Source: Desulfobacterales bacterium (GTDB lineage Bacteria; Desulfobacterota; Desulfobacteria; Desulfobacterales; SpSt-501). Taken from it: a stretch of 9,455 nt of DNA. Below the pieces are notes generated by a model. It was not told the DNA's origin, did no database searches, and was given only the letters and a program-made list of their open reading frames with translations. Both the position numbers and the translations under genes were made by a program. The DNA lies in NCBI GenBank assembly GCA_025454275.1, contig JALOOS010000039.1:1-9455 (forward strand), written 5' to 3'. Positions within the stretch are counted from its first letter, which is position 1. Each line of letters begins with the position of its first letter. Shown one piece after another: positions 1-6,486 of this stretch.

Positions 1-281
1 TGCGGGCGGTCGAGAACCGCCGCGCCCTGGTGCGCGCGGCCAACACGGGGATCAGCGGGTTCATCGACCCCGCGGGCCGCGTGCTCGATCGAACGGAGCT
101 GATGGTCGAGGCGGCCCACGTGCGGCCGCTGCCGCTCCTGGAGGTGGAAACCGTTTACACCCGCCACGGCGACCTGTTCGCAGCCGGCTGCCTCGTGATC
201 ACTCTCGCCGCCGCCGGATGGGGGTGGCGGCAATCACGGCGCCGCCCGACGGCACCGGCCCTTTCGCATGGAGGAAATTGA
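1..281 (+). CDS. lnt: Apolipoprotein N-acyltransferase, C-terminal part (partial at the left edge)
   Basis: This is the 3' end of lnt; the first full codon in the window is at position 3 and the stop is TGA at 279-281. Lnt transfers an acyl chain from phospholipid to the N-terminal cysteine of lipoproteins in the inner membrane, the last maturation step in diderm bacteria. About 92 residues are visible. The segment RAVENRRALVRAANTGISG matches the conserved end of the nitrilase-like domain (family pattern: RA-x-EN-x-R-x-x-x-RA-x-N-x-G). It is followed by a short beta-rich stretch ending in YTRHGDLF and a last hydrophobic helix (DLFAAGCLVITLAAAGWGW). The tail is basic. The catalytic Glu-Lys-Cys residues lie upstream of the window. 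The stop is one base from the prfB start, so the two genes are almost certainly co-transcribed. Identification rests on this C-terminal pattern only. Confidence 0.85.
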   Translation, partial: RAVENRRALVRAANTGISGFIDPAGRVLDRTELMVEAAHVRPLPLLEVETVYTRHGDLFAAGCLVITLAAAGWGWRQSRRRPTAPALSHGGN

Positions 282-282
282 G

Positions 283-1399
283 ATGAGCTACGAAATCAAA
301 CAGACCCTCAAGGATGTGAGCGCCAAGGTCGAAAAAATCCGGGACTGTCTTTGACGTCGCGGGCAACCGGCGCCGCCTGGCCGAACTGGAGGCCATCATC
401 GGCAAGGAAGGCTTCTGGAATAAACCCGAGGCGGCCACGGGGCTTTTGAGGGAACGCACAGCGATCAGCCAGCGGCTGGAGCGCCTGGGGAAGATCGAGC
501 GGGAACTCGAGGAGACCCAAGGGCTGCTCGAGATGGCCGTCGAGGAGAACGACGAGGAGACCCTCGCCGACCTCGGGCGCACCGCCGAAGAGCTGCGCCG
601 GCGCGCAGATCGATTTGCGCTCGATATCATGCTGGACGGCGAGGATGACAGCCGCAACGCCATCGTCTCCATCAACGCCGGGGCCGGCGGCACCGAGGCC
701 CAGGACTGGGCCAACATGCTCTTTCGCATGTACACGCGCTGGGTGGAGCGCAAAGGATACAAGCTCGAGCTGATCGACCTGCAGCCGGGAGAGGAGGCGG
801 GGATTAAAAGCGCCACCTTCACCGCCTCCGGCGAGAACGCCTACGGCTACCTCAAATCCGAGGTGGGGGTCCACCGCCTGGTGCGGATCTCCCCTTTCAA
901 CGCCAGCGGCAAGCGGCACACCTCTTTCGCATCGGTCTTCGTCTACCCCGAGCTCGACAACGAAATCGTGGTCGACATCGAGGAGAAGGATTTGCGCATC
1001 GACGTCTTCCGCGCGAGCGGATCCGGCGGCCAGCACGTCAACAAGACCAGCAGCGCCGTGCGGATCACCCATCTGCCGAGCGGGATCGTCGTGCAGTGCC
1101 AGCAGGAAAAATCGCAGCACCGCAACAAAGACCTGGCCATGAAGGTCCTGCGGGCGCGGCTGCACCAGCGCGAAAAGCAGAAGCAGGACGAAAAACTCCA
1201 GGAGATGCACGACAGCAAGGAGGAGATCGCCTGGGGCAGCCAGATCCGCTCCTACGTGCTCCAGCCCTACCAGCTGGTGAAGGACCACCGCATCGGCCTT
1301 GACGTCGGCAACGTGGCCGAGGTGCTCGACGGCGGCATCGACCCCTTCATCGAGGGGGTGCTGCTCGCCCGCAGCCTGGGAGGCGCCAAGGCGGCGTAA
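283..1399 (+). CDS. prfB: Peptide chain release factor 2, expressed by programmed +1 frameshift
   Basis: RF2 recognises UAA and UGA in the ribosomal A site and triggers release of the finished peptide. The gene is in two frames. Frame one starts at ATG 283, 8 bases after GGAGG (270-274), and encodes 23 codons up to an in-frame TGA at 352-354. Translation then continues in the +1 frame from GAC at 353-355 to TAA at 1397-1399, giving 371 residues, close to the 365 of E. coli. The stop-codon recognition tripeptide SPF, specific for RF2 rather than RF1, is at residues 203-205. The catalytic GGQ loop (SGSGGQHVNKTSSAVRI) has GGQ at 248-250. The position before SGSGGQ is Ala, as in most bacteria other than E. 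coli K-12. The N-terminal helical domain is charged and coiled-coil-like. The frameshift makes RF2 autoregulate: low RF2 means slow UGA reading and more slippage. It lies between lnt and an HD-domain gene. The call is very secure. Confidence 0.97.
341..355 (+). promoter_or_regulatory. prfB: prfB autoregulatory +1 frameshift site
   Basis: The core CTT TGA C lies at 349-355: the P-site tRNA on CTT (349-351) slips to TTT (350-352) when the UGA at 352-354 is read slowly, and decoding resumes at GAC. This is the canonical slippery core. In E. coli an internal Shine-Dalgarno AGGGGG sits 3 bases before CTT. Here the same position reads CGGGAC (340-345), which can pair with the anti-SD only over about four bases, one of them a G-U wobble. 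The stimulator therefore looks weakened although the core is intact. Confidence 0.93.
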
Positions 1400-1405
1400 C
1401 CTCCT
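1378..1405 (+). promoter_or_regulatory. Hairpin at the prfB/HD junction, with the prfB stop codon in its bulge
   Basis: GGAGGCGCC (1379-1387) can pair with GGCG (1393-1396) plus CCTCC (1400-1404), loop AAGGC, extended by a G-U pair at 1378/1405. The three unpaired bases 1397-1399 are the prfB UAA stop. The only Shine-Dalgarno-like string near the next start (GTG 1407) is this same GGAGG, which is paired in the hairpin and 23 bases from the start. The structure is read from the sequence; a role in translational coupling is inference. Confidence 0.4.
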
Positions 1406-1406
1406 C

Positions 1407-1952
1407 GTGGACCCGGTTGCGATCATCGAGCGATTCTACCCGCCGGGATCCCTGTCCCACCGCATACTCCTGGAGCACGGGCGGCTGGTGGCGCAAAAGG
1501 CCCTGGCCGCCGCCGCCCGGGTCCCCCACCTCAACCCGGACCTCGCCTTCGTCGAAGCGGCCGCCATGCTGCACGACATCGGCATCTTTCTCACCCACAG
1601 CCCCGGTCTGGGCTGTGCCGGCAAAGAGCCCTACATCCGCCACGGAATCCTCGGCCGCAGCCTGCTGGATGAGATCGGACTGCCCCGCCACGGGCTCGTC
1701 TGCGAGCGGCACGTCGGGGTGGGGATCAGCCGCGAGGATATCCGCCGCCACCGCCTCCCGCTGCCGGCGCGGGACATGCTGCCTCTCTCCATCGAGGAGC
1801 AGATCATCTGCTTCGCCGATAAATTTTTCTCCAAGGATGGAAACGGGCTTCCTTCCCGGGAAAAATCGGTCGCGCGGATCCTCGAGAGCCTGCGCCCTCA
1901 CGGCGGGGACAAGGTCGAACGCTTTCAGCAGTGGGCGGCGCTCTTCGCCTGA
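1407..1952 (+). CDS. HD-domain (HDIG-type) metal-dependent phosphohydrolase, substrate unknown
   Basis: A 181-residue soluble protein of the HD superfamily, whose members use paired metal ions to hydrolyse phosphate esters, often of nucleotides. The metal-site pattern is complete: H24 (LLEHGRL), H56-D57 (AAMLHDIGIF), H79 (YIRHGILG), H102 (VCERHVGVG) and D138 (IICFADKFF). The single HD domain fills the whole chain; no second domain, signal peptide or membrane segment is seen. The start is taken as GTG 1407 because the family-like sequence begins at DPVAIIERF and the region upstream in this frame is the shadow of prfB. No good Shine-Dalgarno precedes GTG, but it lies only 7 bases after the prfB stop, so translational coupling is likely. 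The substrate cannot be told from sequence; a nucleotide or nucleotide second messenger would fit the family. The family call is secure, the exact start less so. Confidence 0.85.
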   Translation: MDPVAIIERFYPPGSLSHRILLEHGRLVAQKALAAAARVPHLNPDLAFVEAAAMLHDIGIFLTHSPGLGCAGKEPYIRHGILGRSLLDEIGLPRHGLVCERHVGVGISREDIRRHRLPLPARDMLPLSIEEQIICFADKFFSKDGNGLPSREKSVARILESLRPHGGDKVERFQQWAALFA

Positions 1953-1982
1953 TCCGCCCGCCGCAAGACGGCTCACCCCGCA

Positions 1983-2013
1983 TTGACACCACCTGCCGGG
2001 CATGGTATCCGGC
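1983..2013 (+). promoter_or_regulatory. Possible sigma-70 promoter for the phosphate transport pair, overlapped by an inverted repeat
   Basis: A perfect -35 hexamer TTGACA (1983-1988) is followed, after exactly 17 bases, by TATCCG (2006-2011), a poor -10 with three matches to TATAAT. An inverted repeat GCCGG (1995-1999) / CCGGC (2009-2013) with a 9-base loop spans the spacer and the -10, and could be an operator or a weak hairpin. It lies 43 bases upstream of the permease ATG. I see no convincing Pho box. The weak -10 keeps confidence low. Confidence 0.35.
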
Positions 2014-2053
2014 GGCCTGATTTTCATTCCAATCCCTATCCGCCACGGGAAGC

Positions 2054-3280
2054 ATGTCTTCGGAAACCCTCATCCTGGTCCTCGGCTACGCCATCGGGCT
2101 ATACATGGCCTGGAACATCGGCGCGAACGATCTGGCCAATTCCATGGCTTCGGCCGTGGGCGCCAAGGCGATCACCGTCCGGCAGGCCGTGGTGATCGCC
2201 GCGACCCTCAACGTGGTCGGGGCGACCTTCATCGGCTCCCACGTGACCGACACCATCCGCCACGGGATCGTCGCCCCCGGGGCCATGGCCGACCCCCGCG
2301 AGGCCATCCTCGGAGCCCTCTCGGCCCTGCTCTCGGCCGCCCTCTGGGTCAGTTTCGCCACCTGGCGCTCGCTGCCGGTATCGACCACCCACTCCATCGT
2401 CGGGGCCATGGTGGGGTTCGGTCTCATCACGAGCGGCCTGAAGGCGATTCAATGGAAGGTCTTGCTAGGGGTCGTGGCGAGCTGGGTCATCTCCCCGCTC
2501 TTCGCGATGGTCATCGGGCTTGCCGTGTTCAAGCTCATCGTCTGGCTCATCATGTCCCGGTCCGAGCCATACCGGCGCGCCCTGCGCTATTCGCCGATCT
2601 TCATCGGCCTCGCCGTCTTCATCGTCGTCATGTCCTTTCTCTACAAGACCCCGCTCGGCAAGGCCTTTCAGGTGGCTACCCCGGTAGCGGCGGGTCTTTC
2701 CATTCTGGCGGCCGCGGCGATCGGCTATGCCGGCAAACAGCTTCTCGTTCGCACAGTCAGGCGGCACGCCGAAGAGGGCGCGGAAGGCGTCTTCCGCTTC
2801 ATCCAGGTCGGCACCTGCTGCTACGTCGCCCTGGCGCAGGGGGCGAACGACGTCGCCAACGCCATCGGACCGCTCGCCGTCATCTATTTTTTCGTCCATT
2901 TCGGGGAGATCGGCAGCAAGGTCCCCGTACCGATCTTCCTGCTCTTGTTCGGGGGCGTCGGGATTGCCGCGGGCATCGCCATGGCCGGCAGTCGGGTGAT
3001 GGAGACGATGGGCGAGCGGATCACCACCCTGACCAACACCCGCGGCTTCGCGGTCGAGTTCGCCGCGGCCACCACCGTGCTGATCGCCTCAAAGCTCGGC
3101 CTGCCGGTGTCGACCACCCACAGCGCCGTAGGCGGCATCATCGGGGTGGGGCTCGCCGGCGGCATCGACGCCGTCAACCTGCGCGTCGTGTTTCAGATCA
3201 TTCTCTACTGGGTGCTGACCGTCCCGGCGGCGGCACTCACCAGCATGGGGGTTTTCAGCGTCCTCAAGCTCTTTTTCTAG
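2054..3280 (+). CDS. pit: Inorganic phosphate permease, PiT family
   Basis: A 408-residue inner-membrane protein of the PiT (PF01384) family, which imports phosphate as a neutral metal-phosphate complex or with cations, driven by ion gradients. The family's duplicated architecture is clear. The first half carries WNIGANDLANSM (GAND at 23-26) and PVSTTHS (108-114). The second half carries AQGANDVANAIGP (GAND at 263-266) and PVSTTHS (351-357). Roughly ten hydrophobic segments surround these motifs. A hydrophilic, charged loop around residues 233-245 (RTVRRHAEEGAEG) separates the halves. The ATG at 2054 has only a weak GGGA-like Shine-Dalgarno (2047-2050) but gives the usual family N-terminus. 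The next gene, 15 bases downstream, encodes the DUF47 partner commonly paired with PiT. The family is certain; strict phosphate specificity rather than sulfate is inferred from the partner. Confidence 0.93.
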   Translation: MSSETLILVLGYAIGLYMAWNIGANDLANSMASAVGAKAITVRQAVVIAATLNVVGATFIGSHVTDTIRHGIVAPGAMADPREAILGALSALLSAALWVSFATWRSLPVSTTHSIVGAMVGFGLITSGLKAIQWKVLLGVVASWVISPLFAMVIGLAVFKLIVWLIMSRSEPYRRALRYSPIFIGLAVFIVVMSFLYKTPLGKAFQVATPVAAGLSILAAAAIGYAGKQLLVRTVRRHAEEGAEGVFRFIQVGTCCYVALAQGANDVANAIGPLAVIYFFVHFGEIGSKVPVPIFLLLFGGVGIAAGIAMAGSRVMETMGERITTLTNTRGFAVEFAAATTVLIASKLGLPVSTTHSAVGGIIGVGLAGGIDAVNLRVVFQIILYWVLTVPAAALTSMGVFSVLKLFF

Positions 3281-3295
3281 CAACGAGGAGGGGTT

Positions 3296-3964
3296 ATGCG
3301 CTTTCCGTTCTTCAAACTGTTCCGGACCTCGCCCTTCGAGGGGCTCATCGAGCACATGGACAAGGTGAAAGAGTGCGGGCTCGCCTTTCAGGAGGCGATC
3401 GAGTGCCACCTCTCGAAGGAGTGCCACCGCTTCGCCGAGCTCAAAAAAGTGGTGGACGATCTCGAGCACCAGGCCGACGCCATCAAGCGCCGCATCCGCG
3501 GCCACCTGCCCAAGGGCACCCTCATGCCCGTGGACAAGTTCCAGCTCTTCCGCTACCTCGGGGAGCAGGACAACGTCCTCGACTCGGTCCAGGACGCGCT
3601 CGACTGGCTCTCGTTCCGCATGGAGCCACCCGTTCCCGAAGAGCTTCACCGTGGCTTCCTGGTCCTCGTCGAGGCGGCGTTGGAAGCGGTGGACGCCATG
3701 GGGGTCATGCTCACGGAGTCCCGGGCCTATTTCAGGAGCTACTCGGAAAACCAGCGGGTGAAGGTCAAGGAGCTGATCCGGGCCATCCGCCAGAAAGAGC
3801 ACGACGCCGACCTCGCCGAGGACCAGATCAAGGAGCAGATTTTCAATCTGGGGCTGGACGGGGTGACCGTCTTCCACACCGTGCGGCTGGCCGAGATCAT
3901 CGGCTCGATCGCGGACCACGCCGAAAACGCAGGCGACATGATGCGCGCCATGATCGCCAAGTAA
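3296..3964 (+). CDS. DUF47 / PhoU-like accessory protein of the PiT transporter (TIGR00153 type)
   Basis: A 222-residue, highly charged, all-helical cytoplasmic protein of the DUF47 (PF01865) family, distantly related to PhoU. The N-terminus MRFPFFKLFRTSPFEGLIEHMDKVKEC and the stretch LKKVVDDLEHQADAIKRRIRGHL are typical, as is the closing segment RLAEIIGSIADHAENAGDMMRAMI, which resembles the metal-binding helices of PhoU. Family members sit beside pit genes in many bacteria and archaea and are thought to modulate phosphate uptake; the mechanism is not well defined. A strong Shine-Dalgarno (GAGGAGGGG, 3283-3291) precedes ATG 3296, so it is probably translated at least as well as the permease. 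The length is normal and no signal peptide is present. The family assignment is secure; the regulatory role is inferred from the family and neighbour. Confidence 0.92.
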   Translation: MRFPFFKLFRTSPFEGLIEHMDKVKECGLAFQEAIECHLSKECHRFAELKKVVDDLEHQADAIKRRIRGHLPKGTLMPVDKFQLFRYLGEQDNVLDSVQDALDWLSFRMEPPVPEELHRGFLVLVEAALEAVDAMGVMLTESRAYFRSYSENQRVKVKELIRAIRQKEHDADLAEDQIKEQIFNLGLDGVTVFHTVRLAEIIGSIADHAENAGDMMRAMIAK

Positions 3965-3991
3965 AGGGCATACCGGCTGATGCCGGTTGCC
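3965..3991 (+). terminator. Hairpin just after the DUF47 gene (no U-tract)
   Basis: ACCGGC (3972-3977) and GCCGGT (3982-3987) form a perfect 6-bp stem with loop TGAT. Outer bases AGGGCA (3965-3970) and TGCCT (3988-3992, partly outside) can extend it with two small bulges. It begins right after the stop codon. There is no run of T after it, so it may protect the 3' end or act with Rho rather than be a classic intrinsic terminator. Confidence 0.4.
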
Positions 3992-3992
3992 T

Positions 3993-4024
3993 GAGGGGTC
4001 GAGGGACCGAGGGTTCAAGGGTTC
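3993..4024. repeat. Degenerate 8-bp tandem repeat, four units
   Basis: Four head-to-tail octamers follow the hairpin: GAGGGGTC, GAGGGACC, GAGGGTTC, AAGGGTTC. They share the form RAGGGNYC and are followed by GAGAGAAA. The array is non-coding on both strands as far as I can tell. It may be a short member of a genome-wide intergenic repeat; only a genome search can say. Confidence 0.6.
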
Positions 4025-4070
4025 GAGAGAAAAAAGCCGGGATCCTGCCGGTGGCCCCACGAAACCGTGA

Positions 4071-4119
4071 GCGCCGACAAAAGAAACGCCGGGCCGGCCC
4101 GCGAGAGGCCGCCCGGCGT
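4071..4119 (-). terminator. Intrinsic terminator of the nfnAB transcript
   Basis: ACGCCGGGCCGGCC (4086-4099) pairs with GGCCGCCCGGCGT (4107-4119), a 13-bp GC-rich stem with one bulged C and loop CGCGAGA. Read on the minus strand, the stem is followed by TTTCTTTTGTCGG (4073-4085), a T-rich tail. This is the classic layout for a Rho-independent terminator of the minus strand, 24 bases after the nfnB stop. On the plus strand there is no T-run, so it is one-directional. Confidence 0.8.
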
Positions 4120-4143
4120 GACAAATGACCGCGCGGGAAGAGC

Positions 4144-5565
4144 TTACCAGCCGCGCATGAGGTAGGCGTGCATCGAGTTGGCGGCGATGCGGCCCGCCCC
4201 CATCGCCAGGATGACGGTGGCCGACCCGGTGACGATGTCGCCCCCCGCCCAGACCCCCTTCTTCATGGTCTTCCCGGAGGCGGGCTCCGTGTCGATGTAG
4301 CCCCACTTGTTCAGCTTGAGGTCCGGGGTCGAACTCGTGAGCAGCGGGTTGGCGCCGGTGCCCACGGCGACGATGCACAGATCGCAATCGATCTTGAACT
4401 CGGAGCCTTTCACGGCCACCGGGCGGCGGCGGCCGGAGGCGTCCGGCTCCCCGAGCTCCATCTTGATGCACTCCATCCCCACCAGACGCCCTTTTTCGTT
4501 TCCGATGTAGCGCACCGGGTTGGTCAGCAGGAAGAACTCGATCCCCTCCTCCTCGGCATGATGGGCTTCGGCGGCGCGCGCCGGCATCTCCTCGCGCGAG
4601 CGCCGGTAGACGAGCCGCACCCGGTCCGCTCCCAGCCTCAGGGCCGTGCGGGCGGAGTCCATGGCGACATTGCCGCCGCCCAGCACCACCACATCCTTGC
4701 CGCGCGGGATCGGAGTGTCCACCTTCGGGAAAAGGTAGGCCTTCATGAGGTTCGCCCGGGTCAGGTACTCGTTGGCCGAGAGGATGCCGACCAGGTTCTC
4801 ACCCGGGATGTTCATGAACTTGGGCAGCCCCGCCCCTACGCCGAGGAAAATCGCCTGGTAGCCCTGTTCGAAGAGCTCATCCAGGGTGACGGTCCGGCCC
4901 ACCACGGAGTTGCACTCCACCCTCACCCCCAGGCGCTCCAGGAAATTGACCTCCTGGGCGACGATCTCCTTGGGCAGGCGGAACTCGGGGATCCCGTAGA
5001 GCAGCACCCCGCCCGGCTTGTGGAAGGCTTCGAAGACGGTCACCTCGTGGCCCTTCTGGATCAGGTCGCCGGCCACGGTCAGCCCGGCCGGCCCGGCTCC
5101 CACCACGGCCACTTTCTTTCCCGTCGGGGCGGCCTTCGGCGGCAGCGCGCCGGTGCCGTTCGCCCGCTCCCAGTCCGCCGCGAATCGCTCGAGGTTGCCG
5201 ATGGCGACCGGCTCGCCTTTCTTTGCCAGGATGCACTTGCCCTCGCACTGGGACTCCTGGGGGCAGACCCGGCCGCAGACCGCCGGCAGGCTGTTCATGG
5301 TCCAGATGTGGCGGATGGCCTTGGTGAAGTCCCCGTCGTGGATCAACTTGATGAACCCGGGGATGTCGACCCCCACCGGGCAGCCCTCGACACAGCCGGG
5401 GTTTTTGCACTGCAGGCAGCGCGACGCCTCTTCTTTGGACATCTCCGCCGTGTACCCCGTGGGGACCTCGAAAAAATTACGGGCCCGGACCTTGGGTTCC
5501 TGCTCAGGCATCTGCACGCGACTCTTCTTCTGCTTCTTTTCCTTCGCCGTGGTCTCAACCGACAT
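4144..5565 (-). CDS. nfnB: NfnB: large subunit of NADH-dependent ferredoxin:NADP+ oxidoreductase (GltD-like)
   Basis: A 473-residue flavoprotein of the glutamate-synthase small-subunit family. With NfnA it forms the electron-bifurcating NfnAB complex, in which NADPH reduces ferredoxin and NAD+ (or the reverse); the large subunit binds the bifurcating FAD, NADPH and two [4Fe-4S] clusters. Cysteines of the N-terminal cluster domain are at 50, 53, 58, 62 (CLQCKNPGCVEGCP) and 97, 101, 107, 111 (CGRVCPQESQCEGKC). The FAD site GAGPAGL is at 156-162 and the second nucleotide site GGGNVAMD at 296-303. GTGANPL and the closing GGDIVTGSATVILAMGAGR are also family hallmarks. The N-terminal 15 residues are Lys-rich. 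ATG 5563-5565 is preceded by GGGAGGG (5572-5578) at 6 bases. nfnA lies 69 bases upstream on the same strand. Databases may name it GltA or glutamate synthase small subunit; adjacency to NfnA and the absence of gltB favour NfnB. A sulfide dehydrogenase (SudA) label is the same family. Confidence 0.93.
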   Translation of the reverse strand: MSVETTAKEKKQKKSRVQMPEQEPKVRARNFFEVPTGYTAEMSKEEASRCLQCKNPGCVEGCPVGVDIPGFIKLIHDGDFTKAIRHIWTMNSLPAVCGRVCPQESQCEGKCILAKKGEPVAIGNLERFAADWERANGTGALPPKAAPTGKKVAVVGAGPAGLTVAGDLIQKGHEVTVFEAFHKPGGVLLYGIPEFRLPKEIVAQEVNFLERLGVRVECNSVVGRTVTLDELFEQGYQAIFLGVGAGLPKFMNIPGENLVGILSANEYLTRANLMKAYLFPKVDTPIPRGKDVVVLGGGNVAMDSARTALRLGADRVRLVYRRSREEMPARAAEAHHAEEEGIEFFLLTNPVRYIGNEKGRLVGMECIKMELGEPDASGRRRPVAVKGSEFKIDCDLCIVAVGTGANPLLTSSTPDLKLNKWGYIDTEPASGKTMKKGVWAGGDIVTGSATVILAMGAGRIAANSMHAYLMRGW

Positions 5566-5616
5566 GTTTTTCCCTCCCGATAATTCACCCGTGATATTCG
5601 GCCTGCTGCTGCGTGG

Positions 5617-5634
5617 GGAGCGCCGCGGCGCCCG
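5617..5634 (-). other. Palindrome between nfnA and nfnB
   Basis: GCGCCGCGGCGC (5620-5631) is a perfect 12-bp palindrome three bases beyond the nfnA stop. In RNA it could form a short, very GC-rich hairpin with loop CGCG and one G-U pair further out. No T-run follows on the minus strand. It might modulate the NfnA:NfnB ratio or mRNA stability, but this is inference. Confidence 0.35.
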
Positions 5635-6480
5635 CTATTTTTTGTGCCAGGACTCCTCGAGCATGCAGAACTCGTTGTGGCACATCTTTTCTTCCTCGCA
5701 GTAGGCCTGAAGCCGCATCATGAGCTCATCGAAATCCACCTGGTGGCCGTCGAATTCGGGCCCGTCCACGCAGGCGAACTGGTTCTTGCCGCCGACCGAG
5801 ACCCGGCATCCCCCGCACATCCCGGTCCCGTCCACCATGATGGGGTTGAGGCTCACCAACGTGGGAACGTTGTACTCCTTGGTCAGCTTGGAGACGAACT
5901 TCATCATCGGAACCGGTCCGATAGCGACCACGAGGTCGACCTTTTCCTTGTCGAGGATGTCTTTCAAGGCATGGGTCACAAAGCCGTGGCGGCCGTAGGA
6001 GCCGTCATCGGTACAGATGTGCAGCTCGTGGGAGGCCGACTTCATGAACTCCTCGAGGATGAGGAGGTCCTTGGTCCGGGCGCCGATGATGGCGATCACG
6101 TGGTTGCCGGCCTGCTTCATGGCCCGGGTGATGGGGTGGAGCACGGCCACGCCCGTCCCCCCCCCGACGCAGACCACCTTGCCGAGTTTCTCGATGTGGG
6201 TGGGCTTTCCCAGGGGACCGATCACGTCCTGGTAGCCCTCACCGACATTCAAGGTCTTGAACAGGGCGGTGGATTTCCCCACCACCTGGTAGATCACGGC
6301 GATGATTCCTCTCTCCGGGTCCGTGTAGGCCATGGTGAGGGGGATCCGCTCCCCGTTTTCGTTGGCCTTGAGGATCACGAACTGGCCGGGTTTGGCTTTT
6401 TTGGCGATGAGCGGCGCCTCGATCTCGTTGAGGACCACCGTACCCTGGGACATCTCCTCGCGCTTCACGATCTTGAACAT
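5635..6480 (-). CDS. nfnA: NfnA: small subunit of NADH-dependent ferredoxin:NADP+ oxidoreductase
   Basis: A 281-residue protein of the ferredoxin-reductase / dihydroorotate dehydrogenase electron-transfer (PyrK-like) family. In NfnAB it carries FAD, the NAD(H) site and one [2Fe-2S] cluster. Visible features are an FAD-binding beta-barrel with ERIPLTMAY, the NAD motif CVGGGTGVAVLHPI, and the cluster segment VDGTGMCGGCRVSV. Cluster ligands are expected at C222, C225 and C237, with D217 as a likely fourth ligand; an Asp ligand is known in characterised NfnA. The C-terminus adds three more cysteines (C261, C267, C272 in YCEEEKMCHNEFC), for which I know no assigned role. The start ATG 6478-6480 is chosen because GGAGG (6487-6491) precedes it and the family begins MFKIV; an in-frame ATG at 6511-6513 would add 11 residues but has no Shine-Dalgarno. 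It is first gene of the nfnA-nfnB operon. Some databases call it SudB or sulfide/dihydroorotate dehydrogenase-like. Confidence 0.93.
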   Translation of the reverse strand: MFKIVKREEMSQGTVVLNEIEAPLIAKKAKPGQFVILKANENGERIPLTMAYTDPERGIIAVIYQVVGKSTALFKTLNVGEGYQDVIGPLGKPTHIEKLGKVVCVGGGTGVAVLHPITRAMKQAGNHVIAIIGARTKDLLILEEFMKSASHELHICTDDGSYGRHGFVTHALKDILDKEKVDLVVAIGPVPMMKFVSKLTKEYNVPTLVSLNPIMVDGTGMCGGCRVSVGGKNQFACVDGPEFDGHQVDFDELMMRLQAYCEEEKMCHNEFCMLEESWHKK

Positions 6481-6486
6481 GGGCTC

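Noticed and set aside
352..354. In-frame TGA in prfB as a sign of a pseudogene
   Set aside because: It is the conserved RF2 frameshift signal CTT TGA C, and the downstream frame is complete with SPF and GGQ motifs.
308..1426. Long minus-strand open frame opposite prfB
   Set aside because: A shadow of a GC-rich gene: Val/Leu/Gly/Asp-rich composition, no recognisable motif, and the opposite strand is certainly prfB.
2010..2053. Pho box upstream of pit
   Set aside because: Only a TTTTCAT-like fragment is present, not the repeated 7-mers at 11-base period.
2002..4128. 708-codon plus-strand open frame across pit, DUF47 and the spacer
   Set aside because: Arg/Gly/His-rich, low-complexity reading typical of an alternate frame in GC-rich DNA; it overlaps two secure genes. 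It remains open over the spacer only because stops are rare there.
4168..5583. 471-codon plus-strand open frame opposite nfnB
   Set aside because: His/Asp/Leu-rich shadow; nfnB has all cluster and nucleotide motifs.
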